Origin: Paradevosia shaoguanensis
Lineage (GTDB): Bacteria; Pseudomonadota; Alphaproteobacteria; Rhizobiales; Devosiaceae
Direction: 5' to 3'
Assembly: GCF_016801025.1 (NCBI RefSeq)
Contig: NZ_CP068983.1
Location: forward strand, 434,001 to 498,000
Length of the DNA: 64,000 nucleotides
A program made the translations under genes and the position numbers. Shown here in pieces: positions 42,683 to 51,815 of this stretch (position 1 is its first letter; each line of letters begins with the position of its first letter). The notes under the pieces were generated by a model. It ran no database searches and was not told where the DNA came from. It was given only the letters and a program-made list of their open reading frames with translations.

Positions 42683-45565
42683 TCAGCGGGTGGCCTGGGC
42701 CTGTAGCTTTTTCTGGAGTTCGGGGCCGGGCATGGCGGCGCCGAAGGCGAAGCCTTGGGCGTAGCGGCAGCTGAGGGCGCGCAGGCGTTCGACTTCGTCG
42801 AGGGTTTCGACGCCCTCGGCGATGACCATAAGGTCCAGCTCTGAGGCCAGGGCCACGATGGAGCGGATGATGGGCACCTGGGTATGGGCCATGCCGCCAT
42901 CCTCGCCGATCTGCACGAAGGGCGCGGCAATCTTGATGGTGTCGAACGGGAAGCGGTGCAGGTAGCTCAGCGAGGAGTGGCCTGTGCCGAAATCGTCGAG
43001 TGCCAGGCCGAGGCCCAGTCCGCGCAGGGTCGAGAGCATGTAGGCGGAATGCTCGGGATTGGTCATGACCTGGCTCTCGGTGACCTCAAGCTTGAGGTGC
43101 GAGATGAGGTCCTTATTGCCCGAAGCGAGGCCGCGGATGTCGTTGAGGAGCGATTCCGAAGCAAGCTGGGTGGGCGAGAGGTTGATCGAGACGAAGAAGT
43201 CCTCGCCCAGCGTCGGCATGGCCTTGAGCCATTCGCGCGTCTGGTTGGCAGCCTGCTCGAAGGCCATGCGGCCAAGGCGCTCGATGAGGCCTGACCGTTC
43301 GGCCAGCGGAATGAATTCCTCGGGATCCACGACGCCACGGCTGGGATGGTTCCAGCGCATGAGGGCTTCGGCACCGGCGATGAGGCCGGTATTGAGGTCC
43401 ATGATCGGCTGGTACTGCACCTGCAACTCGCCAGCCTTGAGGCCGCGATCGAGGTCTTCCTCGCTGGCGCGGTTATAGGCGGTGATCGAGCGGGCGGAGG
43501 CGCGATAGGCCTCGATGCGGTCGCCGCCCAGACGCTTGGCGTAGTACATGGCCAGCTCGGCATCACGCAGCACGTCGGCGGCGCTGGCAGGGTTGCTGTC
43601 GTAGATGGTGACGCCGATGGAGGCGGTCAGGGTGAGGTCGCGGTCGCCGAAGTTGAACGGGGCCTTGAGGGCCTTGCGGATCTGCTCGGCGGTCTCGGCG
43701 ATGCGGCTGGCGGCCTGCTCGGACGCGAGGATCACGGCGAACTGGTCGCCATTGATGCGGGCCACGGTATCGAGCGGACGCATGACGCGCGAGATGCGGC
43801 GAGCGATGGCGAGGAGCACGGAATCGGCAGCCGAGTGCCCTACCCGCTCCTCAAGCTCCATGAAGCGATCGATATCGATGAGGAACACGGCAGGCTTCAC
43901 GCCGCCCGGCGTACGGGCGCGGATGAGGGCGCGATCCAGCCGATCGAGGAAGAGCTGCTTGTTGGGGAGGCCCGTGAGGCTGTCATGCACGGAATCGTGG
44001 AGGAGACGCATGCGCGAAGCGCGATCCTCGGTGACGTCCTGCAGGGTGCCGACGATGCGGTTGACCTGGCCGTCGCCGCCCAGCACGGGTTTCACCCGCA
44101 TGCGGAAGGTACGGTAGGTGCCATCATGGGTGGCGATGCGCATGTCGGCGGAGACCTTGCCGCGGCGCAGCTCGACCAGGGTATCGAAGGCGGTGCGGAA
44201 GCGGTCGCGATCCTCGGGGTGAACGCGATCGAGCCAGCGCTTGATGGCGCCGCGCAGCGCGCCGCGGCGTTCGCCGAGGCGGGTGTTGAGCTCGTCGGAG
44301 ACCGAGACGCGGTCGCGCTCGATATTCCAGTCGAAGACGAAGTCGCCGCTGCCGGTGAGGGCCAGGGCGCGGCGCTCGACTTCGGAGAGCGTGCCGATGG
44401 AAACCTGGCCATCGGAGAAGGCGTGTTGCACGGCCGTGAAGCCGAGCAGCATGACGATGAGGACGAGGCCACCGGCGACGGCGGGCTGGGCGACGTCGTT
44501 GGAGACCTGCCCGGAGATCACCAGCCAGCCGTAGAAGAGCCAGGCGATGTAGATGATCCAGGTGGGGACCAGCAGCACGGCGCGATCATAGCCGCGCAGG
44601 GCCAGCAGCAGGATGAGGAAGAAGCCGGAAATGCCGAGCAGCACCAGAACGAGGCGCGCGACGGTGGCGGCGATTTCGGGCTGGAAGAACGCGAAGGCGA
44701 AAAGCGCGAGGAACACCGCGGCGAGCGCGAGTGCCAGATGGATGAAGCGCAGGTGCCAGCGGTGGAGATTGAGGTAGATGAAGAGGAACCCGGCGAGCGT
44801 CGTCGCTATGCCGGCCTCGGCGGCGGCACGGAAGGGCTGCATCGAGCCGTTGCCGATGCCGAGCAATCGGCCCATGACGCCGAAATCGATGAGGAGGTAG
44901 GCCAGCACCGCCCAGGCAAAGGCGGCCGTGGCCGGGAAGACGCCCCTGCCCCGCACGACGAACATGACGGTGAGGAACACGGCGGCAAGGCTGGCAATGC
45001 CGAGCACGACGCCGCGGAAGAGCGTGAAGGAATTGACGTAGTCGCGATAGGCGTCAGGCTTCCAGAGATAGAGCTCCGGGAGTTCGCCGCTCGCCAGTTC
45101 GGCGACGAAGGTGACCGTCGCGCCCGGATCGAGCGTGATCTCGAAGACATCCGATTCGGGATCGGTGAGGCGCACGGGCCGGATGCCGGCGCTCGGGGTC
45201 AGCACGTGGACGCGATTGGCGCCGAGATCGGGATTGAAGACGCCGGAGCCCGGAAGGCGGAAAAAGGGGGCGACCAGCAGGCGATCGATCTGCGCTTCGG
45301 AATCGTTGCGCAGCGCAAAGAGCGCCCAATTGGGATTGGTGCCGGGTTCTGAGGCCAGCACTTCGATGCGGCGGATGATGCCATCCTCGCCGGGCGCCGT
45401 GGACAGCTGCACGCGGCCATTGGTGCCGGGCACCAGGTCGATGGCTTCGGTCAGATTGACCGCGTTGACATCCTCGGGAACGGAAATCACGTCGAACGCA
45501 GCCGCGGGAACGAGAGAGGCTACGAGCAGAACGAGGGACATCGCGAAGGTGATGATCTGACGCAT
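42683..45565 (-). CDS. Membrane GGDEF-EAL cyclic-di-GMP phosphodiesterase with 7TM sensor
   Basis: Membrane protein of 960 residues. Order: signal peptide (MRQIITFAMSLVLLVASLVPAAAF), a periplasmic beta-rich domain (to about 185) like 7TMR-DISM extracellular regions, seven to eight helices (about 190-400), a PAS domain (about 405-520), a GGDEF domain with a degenerate active site NGDQF near 625, and an intact EAL domain (AEALMRWNHP, NLSP, LEVTES, DDFGTGHSSL, AEGVET). It therefore probably degrades c-di-GMP, with the GGDEF domain as a regulatory module. It is monocistronic by position. Confidence 0.93.
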   Translation of the reverse strand: MRQIITFAMSLVLLVASLVPAAAFDVISVPEDVNAVNLTEAIDLVPGTNGRVQLSTAPGEDGIIRRIEVLASEPGTNPNWALFALRNDSEAQIDRLLVAPFFRLPGSGVFNPDLGANRVHVLTPSAGIRPVRLTDPESDVFEITLDPGATVTFVAELASGELPELYLWKPDAYRDYVNSFTLFRGVVLGIASLAAVFLTVMFVVRGRGVFPATAAFAWAVLAYLLIDFGVMGRLLGIGNGSMQPFRAAAEAGIATTLAGFLFIYLNLHRWHLRFIHLALALAAVFLALFAFAFFQPEIAATVARLVLVLLGISGFFLILLLALRGYDRAVLLVPTWIIYIAWLFYGWLVISGQVSNDVAQPAVAGGLVLIVMLLGFTAVQHAFSDGQVSIGTLSEVERRALALTGSGDFVFDWNIERDRVSVSDELNTRLGERRGALRGAIKRWLDRVHPEDRDRFRTAFDTLVELRRGKVSADMRIATHDGTYRTFRMRVKPVLGGDGQVNRIVGTLQDVTEDRASRMRLLHDSVHDSLTGLPNKQLFLDRLDRALIRARTPGGVKPAVFLIDIDRFMELEERVGHSAADSVLLAIARRISRVMRPLDTVARINGDQFAVILASEQAASRIAETAEQIRKALKAPFNFGDRDLTLTASIGVTIYDSNPASAADVLRDAELAMYYAKRLGGDRIEAYRASARSITAYNRASEEDLDRGLKAGELQVQYQPIMDLNTGLIAGAEALMRWNHPSRGVVDPEEFIPLAERSGLIERLGRMAFEQAANQTREWLKAMPTLGEDFFVSINLSPTQLASESLLNDIRGLASGNKDLISHLKLEVTESQVMTNPEHSAYMLSTLRGLGLGLALDDFGTGHSSLSYLHRFPFDTIKIAAPFVQIGEDGGMAHTQVPIIRSIVALASELDLMVIAEGVETLDEVERLRALSCRYAQGFAFGAAMPGPELQKKLQAQATR

Positions 45566-45677
45566 TAGGCGGCGGCTGTTCCTGGGTCTTTTCGCGATGT
45601 GCGACTGTGGTAGCGGGGATTTCCCCTGGGGACAAGCTCAAGGCCCGTCTCCGGCCGATTGCCTGTGGGAACGTACC

Positions 45678-46286
45678 TCAAGCGAAACGGCGGCGACGGC
45701 GAGCTTCGTAGTGTTCGCGGGTCAGACCGAAAAGGACATGATCCGCCCACTTCCCGTCGATCTGAAGATATTTGTCGGCATAGCCCTCCTCCTTGAAACC
45801 GTTCTTCTCGAGGACCCGCCGCGAGGCGAGGTTGTCGGGCAGAAAAGCGGCGTGAATGCGGTGAAGGCCAAGCGTGTCGAAGACAAAAGGCAGCACCGTG
45901 CCGACGGCCTCAGTCATGAAGCCCATGCCGGCATAGCGCTCGCCCATCCAGTAGCCGAGCGTGACGAACTGCGCGGCACGGCGGCGGATGTTGGAGAGCG
46001 TCAGCCCGCCCACGAGATGCGGCTCGCCGTGCTCCAGGGCGAAGATGAAGAAGGTGAAATCGGTGCCCTGCTCGGCTTCCTGCTGGCCGCGCTTGAGGCG
46101 GGCGAAATAGACGCTGCGCGCCAGATCGGCCTCGGTCCAGCGCGGCTCGAAGGGCTTCAGGAAATTGCGGCTTTCGAGGCGCAGGGTGCGCCACTCGCGG
46201 TAGTCACGCGGCTGGGGGCCGCGCAGGACGACGCGTTCGCCGTGCAGTTCCGGAGTCTTGTCTTTCGCAGACCAGGGCCAGAGCAC
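45678..46286 (-). CDS. GNAT family N-acetyltransferase (RimJ/RimL type)
   Basis: Cytosolic acetyltransferase of 202 residues. The pattern LHGERVVLRGPQPRDYREWRTLR, the acetyl-CoA region LGYWMGERYAGMGFMTEAVG and the late LHRIHAAFLPDNLASRRVLEKNGF match RimJ/RimL-like enzymes that acetylate protein N-termini. The start is GTG at 46286, preceded by AGGTGA. It follows the M16 peptidase gene by seven bases and probably closes a three-gene run with thrC. Confidence 0.92.
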   Translation of the reverse strand: MLWPWSAKDKTPELHGERVVLRGPQPRDYREWRTLRLESRNFLKPFEPRWTEADLARSVYFARLKRGQQEAEQGTDFTFFIFALEHGEPHLVGGLTLSNIRRRAAQFVTLGYWMGERYAGMGFMTEAVGTVLPFVFDTLGLHRIHAAFLPDNLASRRVLEKNGFKEEGYADKYLQIDGKWADHVLFGLTREHYEARRRRRFA

Positions 46287-46293
46287 GGGTCAC

Positions 46294-47550
46294 CTAGTGT
46301 TTGAGACGTTCACCGATGGAAATGTAGTCGGGCAGCTTGGCCACGGGGCCAATGCCGGCCAGCGAGACTTCGTTGGTAGCGAAGATCTGGCTGGCGACGT
46401 GCTTGACCCGCTCGGCCGTGATCCGGTTGATGCGATCGACCGTTTCCTGGAGGGGAATGGTGCGACCCCAGAGGATCTGCTGGCGGGCAAGCTGGCCGGC
46501 GCGGGCCGACGGGCTTTCCAGCGACATCAGGAGCCCGGCGCGGATCTGGTTGCGCACGCGGATGACTTCATCCTCGGTGATGGTTTCGGTGGCACGACGC
46601 AGCTCGTCGAGGACCACGGGGACGAGTTCGGTGACTTCATCCTCGCCGGTGGCGGCAGCAATGCCGAAGACACCGGAATCCTCGAAGGCCCAGTGGAAGG
46701 CATAGACCGAATAGCAGAGGCCGCGCTTTTCGCGCACTTCCTGGAAGAGGCGCGAGCTCATGCCGCCGCCGAGAATGGAGGCGAGAACCTGGGCGGCGTA
46801 GAAGCCATCCGAATTGTAAGCCCTGCCCTCGAAGCCGAGGACGATGTGGGCCTGCTCGTGGTCGGAAACCAGCCGCTCCTCGCCGCCCACGTAGCGGGCA
46901 CGCTCGGGAGCGGGAGCGCCGTTGGCCTTGAGGGTGTGGAAGCGGTCGTTGGCGATGTCGACCAGCTGGTCGTGGTTCACGTTGCCCGCGGCAGCAACGA
47001 CCATGCGGTCGCCGACATAGTTGCGGTCCATGTAATCGCGGATGGCCGGCGCCCCCATGGCGCGCACGGAATCGGCGGTGCCCAGGATGGTGCGGCCGAT
47101 CGGCTGGTCGGGGAAGGCGGCGGACTGGAAGAGATCGAACACGTGATCGTCGGGATTATCCCGAGCCGCGCCGATCTCCTGGATGATGACGTTGCGCTCG
47201 CGATCGAGCTCGCCGGCATCGAACATCGAGTTCTGGAGGATATCGGCAAGGATATCGGCAGCCAGGGCCACGTCCTCCTTGAGGACGCGGGCGAAATAGC
47301 CGGTGTGCTCGATGGAGGTGGCGGCGTTGAGATCGCCGCCGACATTCTCGATGGCTTCGGCGATCTGGAGCGCGTTGCGCGAATTGGTGCCCTTGAAGGC
47401 CATGTGCTCGAGAAGGTGCGAGATGCCGTGCTCGTCCTTGCGCTCGCTGCGCGACCCGGCCTTGACCCATACCCCCAGCGAAGCGCTTTCGAGGTGGGGC
47501 ATGTCGTCGGTCAGGACGGTCACGCCATTATCGAGCGTCGTAGTTCTCAC
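46294..47550 (-). CDS. M16 family zinc peptidase (PqqL/mitochondrial processing peptidase type)
   Basis: Peptidase of 418 residues. The inverted zinc motif HLLEH near residue 48 and the third ligand Glu in REREVNVIIQEI-like sequence (ERNVIIQEIGAARDNPDD near 125) are present; the late R/Y region (RGLCYSVYAFHWAFEDSG) is intact. The GTG at 47550 is chosen because GGAGGAGAG lies seven bases before it. Located between thrC and a GNAT gene, the usual alphaproteobacterial neighbourhood. Substrate unknown; no signal peptide. Confidence 0.92.
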   Translation of the reverse strand: MRTTTLDNGVTVLTDDMPHLESASLGVWVKAGSRSERKDEHGISHLLEHMAFKGTNSRNALQIAEAIENVGGDLNAATSIEHTGYFARVLKEDVALAADILADILQNSMFDAGELDRERNVIIQEIGAARDNPDDHVFDLFQSAAFPDQPIGRTILGTADSVRAMGAPAIRDYMDRNYVGDRMVVAAAGNVNHDQLVDIANDRFHTLKANGAPAPERARYVGGEERLVSDHEQAHIVLGFEGRAYNSDGFYAAQVLASILGGGMSSRLFQEVREKRGLCYSVYAFHWAFEDSGVFGIAAATGEDEVTELVPVVLDELRRATETITEDEVIRVRNQIRAGLLMSLESPSARAGQLARQQILWGRTIPLQETVDRINRITAERVKHVASQIFATNEVSLAGIGPVAKLPDYISIGERLKH

Positions 47551-47599
47551 GCTGAACTCTCCTCCGTGGGCTCCCGCCGGTCTGGCGGGCTGCCCGGTT

Positions 47600-48991
47600 T
47601 CAGGCGCGGGTGCGCGTCTTGATATAGGTCTCCACGGCACCCTGGTCGTTGGCCAGCACGTCGAAGCGCTCCGGCCTTTCGTTGAGATCAGCCAACCACA
47701 CCGGCAAGGCCGGTTCAACACCCGTCGCAGCCTTGACGGCAGCGGGGAACTTGGCGGGATGCGCGGTGGCGAGGCTCAGCATCGGCGCGCCACCGGCAAG
47801 GTGGCTGCGCGCGACATGGACGCCGACCGCGGTGTGGGGATCGAGCAGGTAGCCGGAATCGGCCAGCGTGCCCGCCATGGTGGCACCGGTCGCGCGCTCG
47901 TCGGTGGTGCCGGCGGCGAATTCGGCGCGGATGGCGGCAAGGGCCGGCTCGGGGACGGCGAAGCCGCCCGATTGCTTCAAGCCATCCATCATGGTGCGAA
48001 CGGTGGCGCCGTCGCGACCGACAGCCTCGAACAGCAGGCGCTCGAAATTGGACGAGATCTGGATGTCCATCGAGGGGCTGATCGTGGGCTCGACGCCATT
48101 GACCTGATAGCGACCGCTGGCGAGCGTGCGCTTGAGGATGTCGTTGGCGTTGGTGGCGATGATGAGCCGGTCAATCGGCAGGCCCATGCGCTTGGCGGCA
48201 TAACCGGCGAAGATGTCGCCGAAATTGCCGGTGGGCACGGTGAACGAGACTTGCCGATGCGGCGCGCCGAGCGAGACGGCGGCGGTGAAGTAGTAGACTA
48301 TCTGCGCGACGATGCGGCCCCAGTTGATGGAGTTGACGCCCGACAGGCGCACCGAATCGCGGAAGCGGTGGTTGTTGAAAAGGCCTTTGACGATCGACTG
48401 GCAGTCGTCGAACGTGCCTTCCAGCGCGATGTTGTGGACGTTGGCGTCGAGCACCGTGGTCATCTGCCGGCGCTGCACGTCGGAGGTGCGGCCCCTGGGA
48501 TGCAGGATGAAAATGTCGGTGGTGTCGCGGCCACGGAAGGCCTCGATGGCAGCCGAGCCGGTATCGCCGGAGGTGGCGCCGACGATGGTGGCGCGCAGGC
48601 CGCGCCTGGTCAGCACGTGATCCATGGCGCGGGCCAGGAACTGCATGGCCACGTCCTTGAAGGCGAGCGTGGGGCCATGGAAGAGCTCGAGCACGAAATG
48701 GTTCGGCTCGATCTCGACAATCGGGGTCACAGAGGGATGGCGGAACGTGCCGTAGGCGGCGGTGACGATCTCGTGGAGATCGGCATCCGGGATATCGCCG
48801 GCCGAGAAGCGCCGGATGATATCGAAGGCCACCTCGGCATAGGGTTTGCCGGCATAGGCCGCGATCTCGGCGGTGGAGAGCTGGGGCCAGGTCTCCGGGA
48901 GATAGAGACCACCGTCGCTCGCGAGCCCGGCGAGCATGGCATCAGAAAAACTCAGCGCTGGCGCAAGGCCTCGCGTCGAAACAAACTGCAT
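47600..48991 (-). CDS. thrC: Threonine synthase
   Basis: PLP-dependent enzyme of 463 residues that turns O-phosphohomoserine into threonine. The PLP Lys is in GPTLAFKDVAMQFLARAMD near residue 112, and the phosphate-binding GATSGDTGSAAIEAF follows. N-terminus MQFVSTRGLAPALSFSDAMLAGLASDGGLYLPETWP is typical of the long (yeast-like) class. The gene lies between surf1 and the M16 peptidase on the same strand. Confidence 0.96.
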   Translation of the reverse strand: MQFVSTRGLAPALSFSDAMLAGLASDGGLYLPETWPQLSTAEIAAYAGKPYAEVAFDIIRRFSAGDIPDADLHEIVTAAYGTFRHPSVTPIVEIEPNHFVLELFHGPTLAFKDVAMQFLARAMDHVLTRRGLRATIVGATSGDTGSAAIEAFRGRDTTDIFILHPRGRTSDVQRRQMTTVLDANVHNIALEGTFDDCQSIVKGLFNNHRFRDSVRLSGVNSINWGRIVAQIVYYFTAAVSLGAPHRQVSFTVPTGNFGDIFAGYAAKRMGLPIDRLIIATNANDILKRTLASGRYQVNGVEPTISPSMDIQISSNFERLLFEAVGRDGATVRTMMDGLKQSGGFAVPEPALAAIRAEFAAGTTDERATGATMAGTLADSGYLLDPHTAVGVHVARSHLAGGAPMLSLATAHPAKFPAAVKAATGVEPALPVWLADLNERPERFDVLANDQGAVETYIKTRTRA

Positions 48992-49056
48992 GAGTTGGAT
49001 GCATCCGACCGAAAAGTGGGTTGCAACCTAGAGAAACGGGCGGTGCGCCGCAAGTT

Positions 49057-49827
49057 TCATCTGTCCTTGCTCCGCCCGCGCCGCTGCCGCCAGATCCAGA
49101 AGCCCAGCATGATGGGGGTGATGACCGCGAAAGCGTACCAGGTCATCGCGTATTCGAAGTGCCGGTTGGGGAAGGCCATGACGGTCTCCCCGCCCTGCGG
49201 GAGCACACCGGTATCGCCGGCGGGCAGATCGATATAGAGCGGCGCCACGGGCGTTTCGTCGGGCTTGATGAGCGCAGCAAGGCGCTCGGGATTGCGGACC
49301 CATTCGATGCGCTTGGCCGGGTCGGCGGCCGGGGTGAAGGCGTTGATCTCTTCGGGCTGGCGAGCGAGACCGCTGACGGTCACCGTGCCGGCCGGCGTCG
49401 CCGGGTCATTGGCGAAAGCCTTGGCCTGGGATTCAGGCACGAAGCCGCGATTGACGAAGACGATGCCGCCGGCGTCGAGGGCGAAGGGCGTCACCACCCA
49501 ATAGCCGGGGCCGCCGAACTTGCCCTTGGGCTCGCTCAGGCTCGTGAAGACCTCGATGGTCTCCTCGGGGAGGAAGTGGCCGGTGAGGGCGACGGGGCGG
49601 AAATCGTAGTCGGTGGGGACGATGGCGCCCCATTCGGCGGCAGGCGGGAGCGGCTGCGGCGCGAGGTGGCTGCGCTCCTCGACAGCGGCGATCAGCGCTT
49701 CCTTTTCGCCCAGGCGATGCATCTGCCAGGTGCCGAGATAGATGAAGAGCGCGATGAGCGCCAGCATCAGGACGACGAAGCTCCAGAAGACCCAGGAGCG
49801 CGGGGATTGTGCCTCGGCGCGGGTCAC
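49057..49827 (-). CDS. SURF1 family cytochrome oxidase assembly protein
   Basis: Inner-membrane assembly factor of 256 residues. One helix near the N-terminus (FWSFVVLMLALIALFIYLGTWQMHRLGEKE) and one near the C-terminus (MTWYAFAVITPIMLGFWIW) bracket a periplasmic domain with FRPVALTGHFLPEETIEVFTS and VNRGFVPESQ. SURF1 aids haem a insertion into subunit I. The GTG at 49827 overlaps the DUF983 stop by four bases. Confidence 0.94.
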   Translation of the reverse strand: MTRAEAQSPRSWVFWSFVVLMLALIALFIYLGTWQMHRLGEKEALIAAVEERSHLAPQPLPPAAEWGAIVPTDYDFRPVALTGHFLPEETIEVFTSLSEPKGKFGGPGYWVVTPFALDAGGIVFVNRGFVPESQAKAFANDPATPAGTVTVSGLARQPEEINAFTPAADPAKRIEWVRNPERLAALIKPDETPVAPLYIDLPAGDTGVLPQGGETVMAFPNRHFEYAMTWYAFAVITPIMLGFWIWRQRRGRSKDR

Positions 49828-50192
49828 AGCCGCCGCCCCTCATGCGCGTCGTGACGGAACTGGAGCGCGACCAGCGTGGCCTTGAAGGGCGGCAGCAGTG
49901 CGAAGCAGAGGATCAGCGTGGCGGGCACCCAGAGGGCCAGGTGCACGAAGACCGGCGGGTGGAAGATGATATCGACGATGAGCGCCATGCCCATGACCAG
50001 GAAGCCGACCACGAAGATGATGAAGATGGCCGGGCCGTCCCCACTGTCGGCGAAGGCGAAATCGAGCCCGCAGACACTGCAGGCCGGAGCGACCTTGAGA
50101 TAGCCCTTGAAGAGCTTGCCCTGCCCGCAACGGGGGCAACGGCACAGGATGCCAACCTTGAACGGGTTAACTTGCTCGATAGTCTCACTCAT
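49824..50192 (-). CDS. DUF983 membrane protein
   Basis: Membrane protein of 122 residues. The N-terminus has a zinc-ribbon-like pair CRCPRCGQGKLF and CSVCGLDF. Two helices follow (IFIIFVVGFLVMGMALIVDII and FVHLALWVPATLILCFALLP). DUF983 genes sit in cytochrome oxidase clusters in alphaproteobacteria and may aid haem or copper insertion, but the role is not established. It overlaps SURF1 by four bases. Confidence 0.9.
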   Translation of the reverse strand: MSETIEQVNPFKVGILCRCPRCGQGKLFKGYLKVAPACSVCGLDFAFADSGDGPAIFIIFVVGFLVMGMALIVDIIFHPPVFVHLALWVPATLILCFALLPPFKATLVALQFRHDAHEGRRL

Positions 50193-50203
50193 GGCCGGTC
50201 CTT

Positions 50204-50236
50204 AAAGAAAAACGGGGCGCGGTAACCCGCGCCCCG
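50204..50236 (-). terminator. Terminator after ctaE
   Basis: On the minus strand CGGGGCGCGG and CCGCGCCCCG form a perfect 10-base stem with a short loop, followed by TTTTTCTTT. It lies between ctaE and the DUF983 gene, so the latter probably depends on read-through or its own promoter. Confidence 0.8.
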
Positions 50237-50257
50237 GAACAATCAGGCTGTGCGTTC

Positions 50258-51091
50258 TTAGTGCACGGCAACGCCCCAGCTGCCCCAGATGTAGACGGTG
50301 GCGAACAGGAACAGCCACACCACGTCAACGAAGTGCCAGTACCAGGCGGCGAACTCGAAGCCGAGATGGTGCTTCGGGCTCATGTCGCCACGCAGGGCGC
50401 GGATGAGGCAGACGGCCAGGAAGATGGTGCCGATGATCACGTGGAAGCCGTGGAAACCGGTCGCCATGAAGAAGGTGGCGCCATAATAGTTCCCGGCGAA
50501 GGTGAAGCCGGCATGGGTGTATTCGATTGCCTGGACGACGGTGAAGAGCAGGCCGAGGGCAACGGTGAGCGCCAGGCCGATCTTGAGGCCGCGACGATCA
50601 TTGTGCAGCAGCGCGTGGTGCGCCCAGGTCACGGTGGTACCCGAGGTCAGCAGGATGATCGTGTTGAAGAGCGGCAGGTGCCAGGGGTTGAAGAGCTCGA
50701 CGCCGGTCGGGGGCCACTGGCCGCCGCTCCACTCGACGCGTGCATACTGCAGCGGGTCGGTGGCCATGAAGAAGCCGTCGAAATAGGCCCAGAACCAGGC
50801 CACGAAGAACATCACTTCGGAGGCGATGAAGAGCATCATTCCGTAGCGGAAGGCGATCTGCACGACCGGAGTATGGTCGCCCGCCTGGCCTTCCTTGATG
50901 GCATCCGACCACCAGCCGTACATGGTGTAGAGCACGCCGATCACGCCGATCGCGAAGACCCATGGCGGAGCGATTTCGTGCATCCACAGCACGGCACCGA
51001 CGGCCAGGATGAACAGCGAGATGGAGCCGACAATGGGCCAGGGGCTGGGGTTAACAATGTGGTAGTCGTGGTTTCTTGTGACCGCGGCCAT
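50258..51091 (-). CDS. ctaE: Cytochrome c oxidase subunit III
   Basis: Inner-membrane subunit III of 277 residues with seven helices. Characteristic segments are EVMFFVAWFWAYFDGFFMATDPLQYARVEWSGGQWPP, LLTSGTTVTWAHHAL and GFHGFHVIIGTIFLAVCLIRALRG. It stabilises the aa3 core. It lies 11 bases after ctaG and is followed by a terminator. Confidence 0.97.
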   Translation of the reverse strand: MAAVTRNHDYHIVNPSPWPIVGSISLFILAVGAVLWMHEIAPPWVFAIGVIGVLYTMYGWWSDAIKEGQAGDHTPVVQIAFRYGMMLFIASEVMFFVAWFWAYFDGFFMATDPLQYARVEWSGGQWPPTGVELFNPWHLPLFNTIILLTSGTTVTWAHHALLHNDRRGLKIGLALTVALGLLFTVVQAIEYTHAGFTFAGNYYGATFFMATGFHGFHVIIGTIFLAVCLIRALRGDMSPKHHLGFEFAAWYWHFVDVVWLFLFATVYIWGSWGVAVH

Positions 51092-51102
51092 GTCAGCTTC
51101 CC

Positions 51103-51651
51103 TTATTTCTTTGAAGCGTAAAACGTATAGGAGAGCGTGATTTCACGCACTGTCTTCAGGTCCTTGTCGGCGTCCAGATCCGGATCGACGAAAAAGACCA
51201 CTGGCATTTCGACCCGTTCGCCGGGCTGGAGCGTCTGCTCGGTGAAGCAGAAACACTCGATCTTGTTGAAATACGCACCCGCCCGCTCGGGGGTGACGTT
51301 GAAGATCGCCGTGCCGGTGATGGGTTCATCCGAATTGTTGACGGCGATGTAATTGATCGTCTCGGTGGTGCCGATCTTCGCGGTCACCGGCTGGGCGGCC
51401 GTGAAGGTCCACTTGAGATCGGTCGAGACGTTAGCGTCGAAACGCACGGTCATCTCGCGATCGATGACGCCCTTGGGATTGGCATCGGCAACCTGCGTGG
51501 TGCCACCGTAACCGGTCACCTTGCAGAAGATCTGGTAGAGCGGCACGGCGGCGTAGGCGACGCCCACCATGCCGGCCACGAAAACCAGCAACCCGATGCC
51601 GATGCGGCGATTGCGATTGGAGACGGTCGGGGAGACTTCGATATTGGCCAT
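51103..51651 (-). CDS. ctaG: Cytochrome c oxidase assembly protein CtaG (Cox11)
   Basis: Copper chaperone of 182 residues for the CuB site. One N-terminal helix (IGIGLLVFVAGMVGVAYAAVPLYQIFCKVTGYGGTTQ) is followed by a periplasmic Ig-like domain with the copper motif IECFCFTEQTLQPGE. It lies two bases before the small CoxF-like gene. Confidence 0.96.
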   Translation of the reverse strand: MANIEVSPTVSNRNRRIGIGLLVFVAGMVGVAYAAVPLYQIFCKVTGYGGTTQVADANPKGVIDREMTVRFDANVSTDLKWTFTAAQPVTAKIGTTETINYIAVNNSDEPITGTAIFNVTPERAGAYFNKIECFCFTEQTLQPGERVEMPVVFFVDPDLDADKDLKTVREITLSYTFYASKK

Positions 51652-51653
51652 GC

Positions 51654-51815
51654 TCAGAGGTCCCGATTGAAGATTGCCGGGCCCATCTTGAAGACGGTCA
51701 GCACATAGAACAGGACGACGACCAGACCGAGCACCACGCCGAGCGCGACCGCGCGCTTGCGGCGGCGCGCCATCTCCAGCTGTTCAGGTGTGAGGGGTGT
51801 AACTTCCTTGGCCAT
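51654..51815 (-). CDS. CoxF-like small membrane protein
   Basis: Protein of 53 residues with one helix (VALGVVLGLVVVLFYVLTVFKMG), at the position between ctaB and ctaG where alphaproteobacteria carry a small CoxF protein. The ATG at 51815 has GGAGG in front and shares one base with the ctaB stop (TGATG), so it is translated by coupling. Confidence 0.85.
   Translation of the reverse strand: MAKEVTPLTPEQLEMARRRKRAVALGVVLGLVVVLFYVLTVFKMGPAIFNRDL

Noticed and set aside
42544-42774. Plus-strand frame (76 codons) in the AT-rich region
   Set aside because: No ribosome site, Trp- and Gly-rich composition and overlap with the 3' end of the GGDEF-EAL gene.
43346-45352. Long open frame (668 codons) on the plus strand opposite the GGDEF-EAL gene
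   Set aside because: Antisense shadow of a high-GC gene: rich in His, Asp, Glu, Gly and Arg without any domain, while the other strand has intact EAL and PAS motifs.
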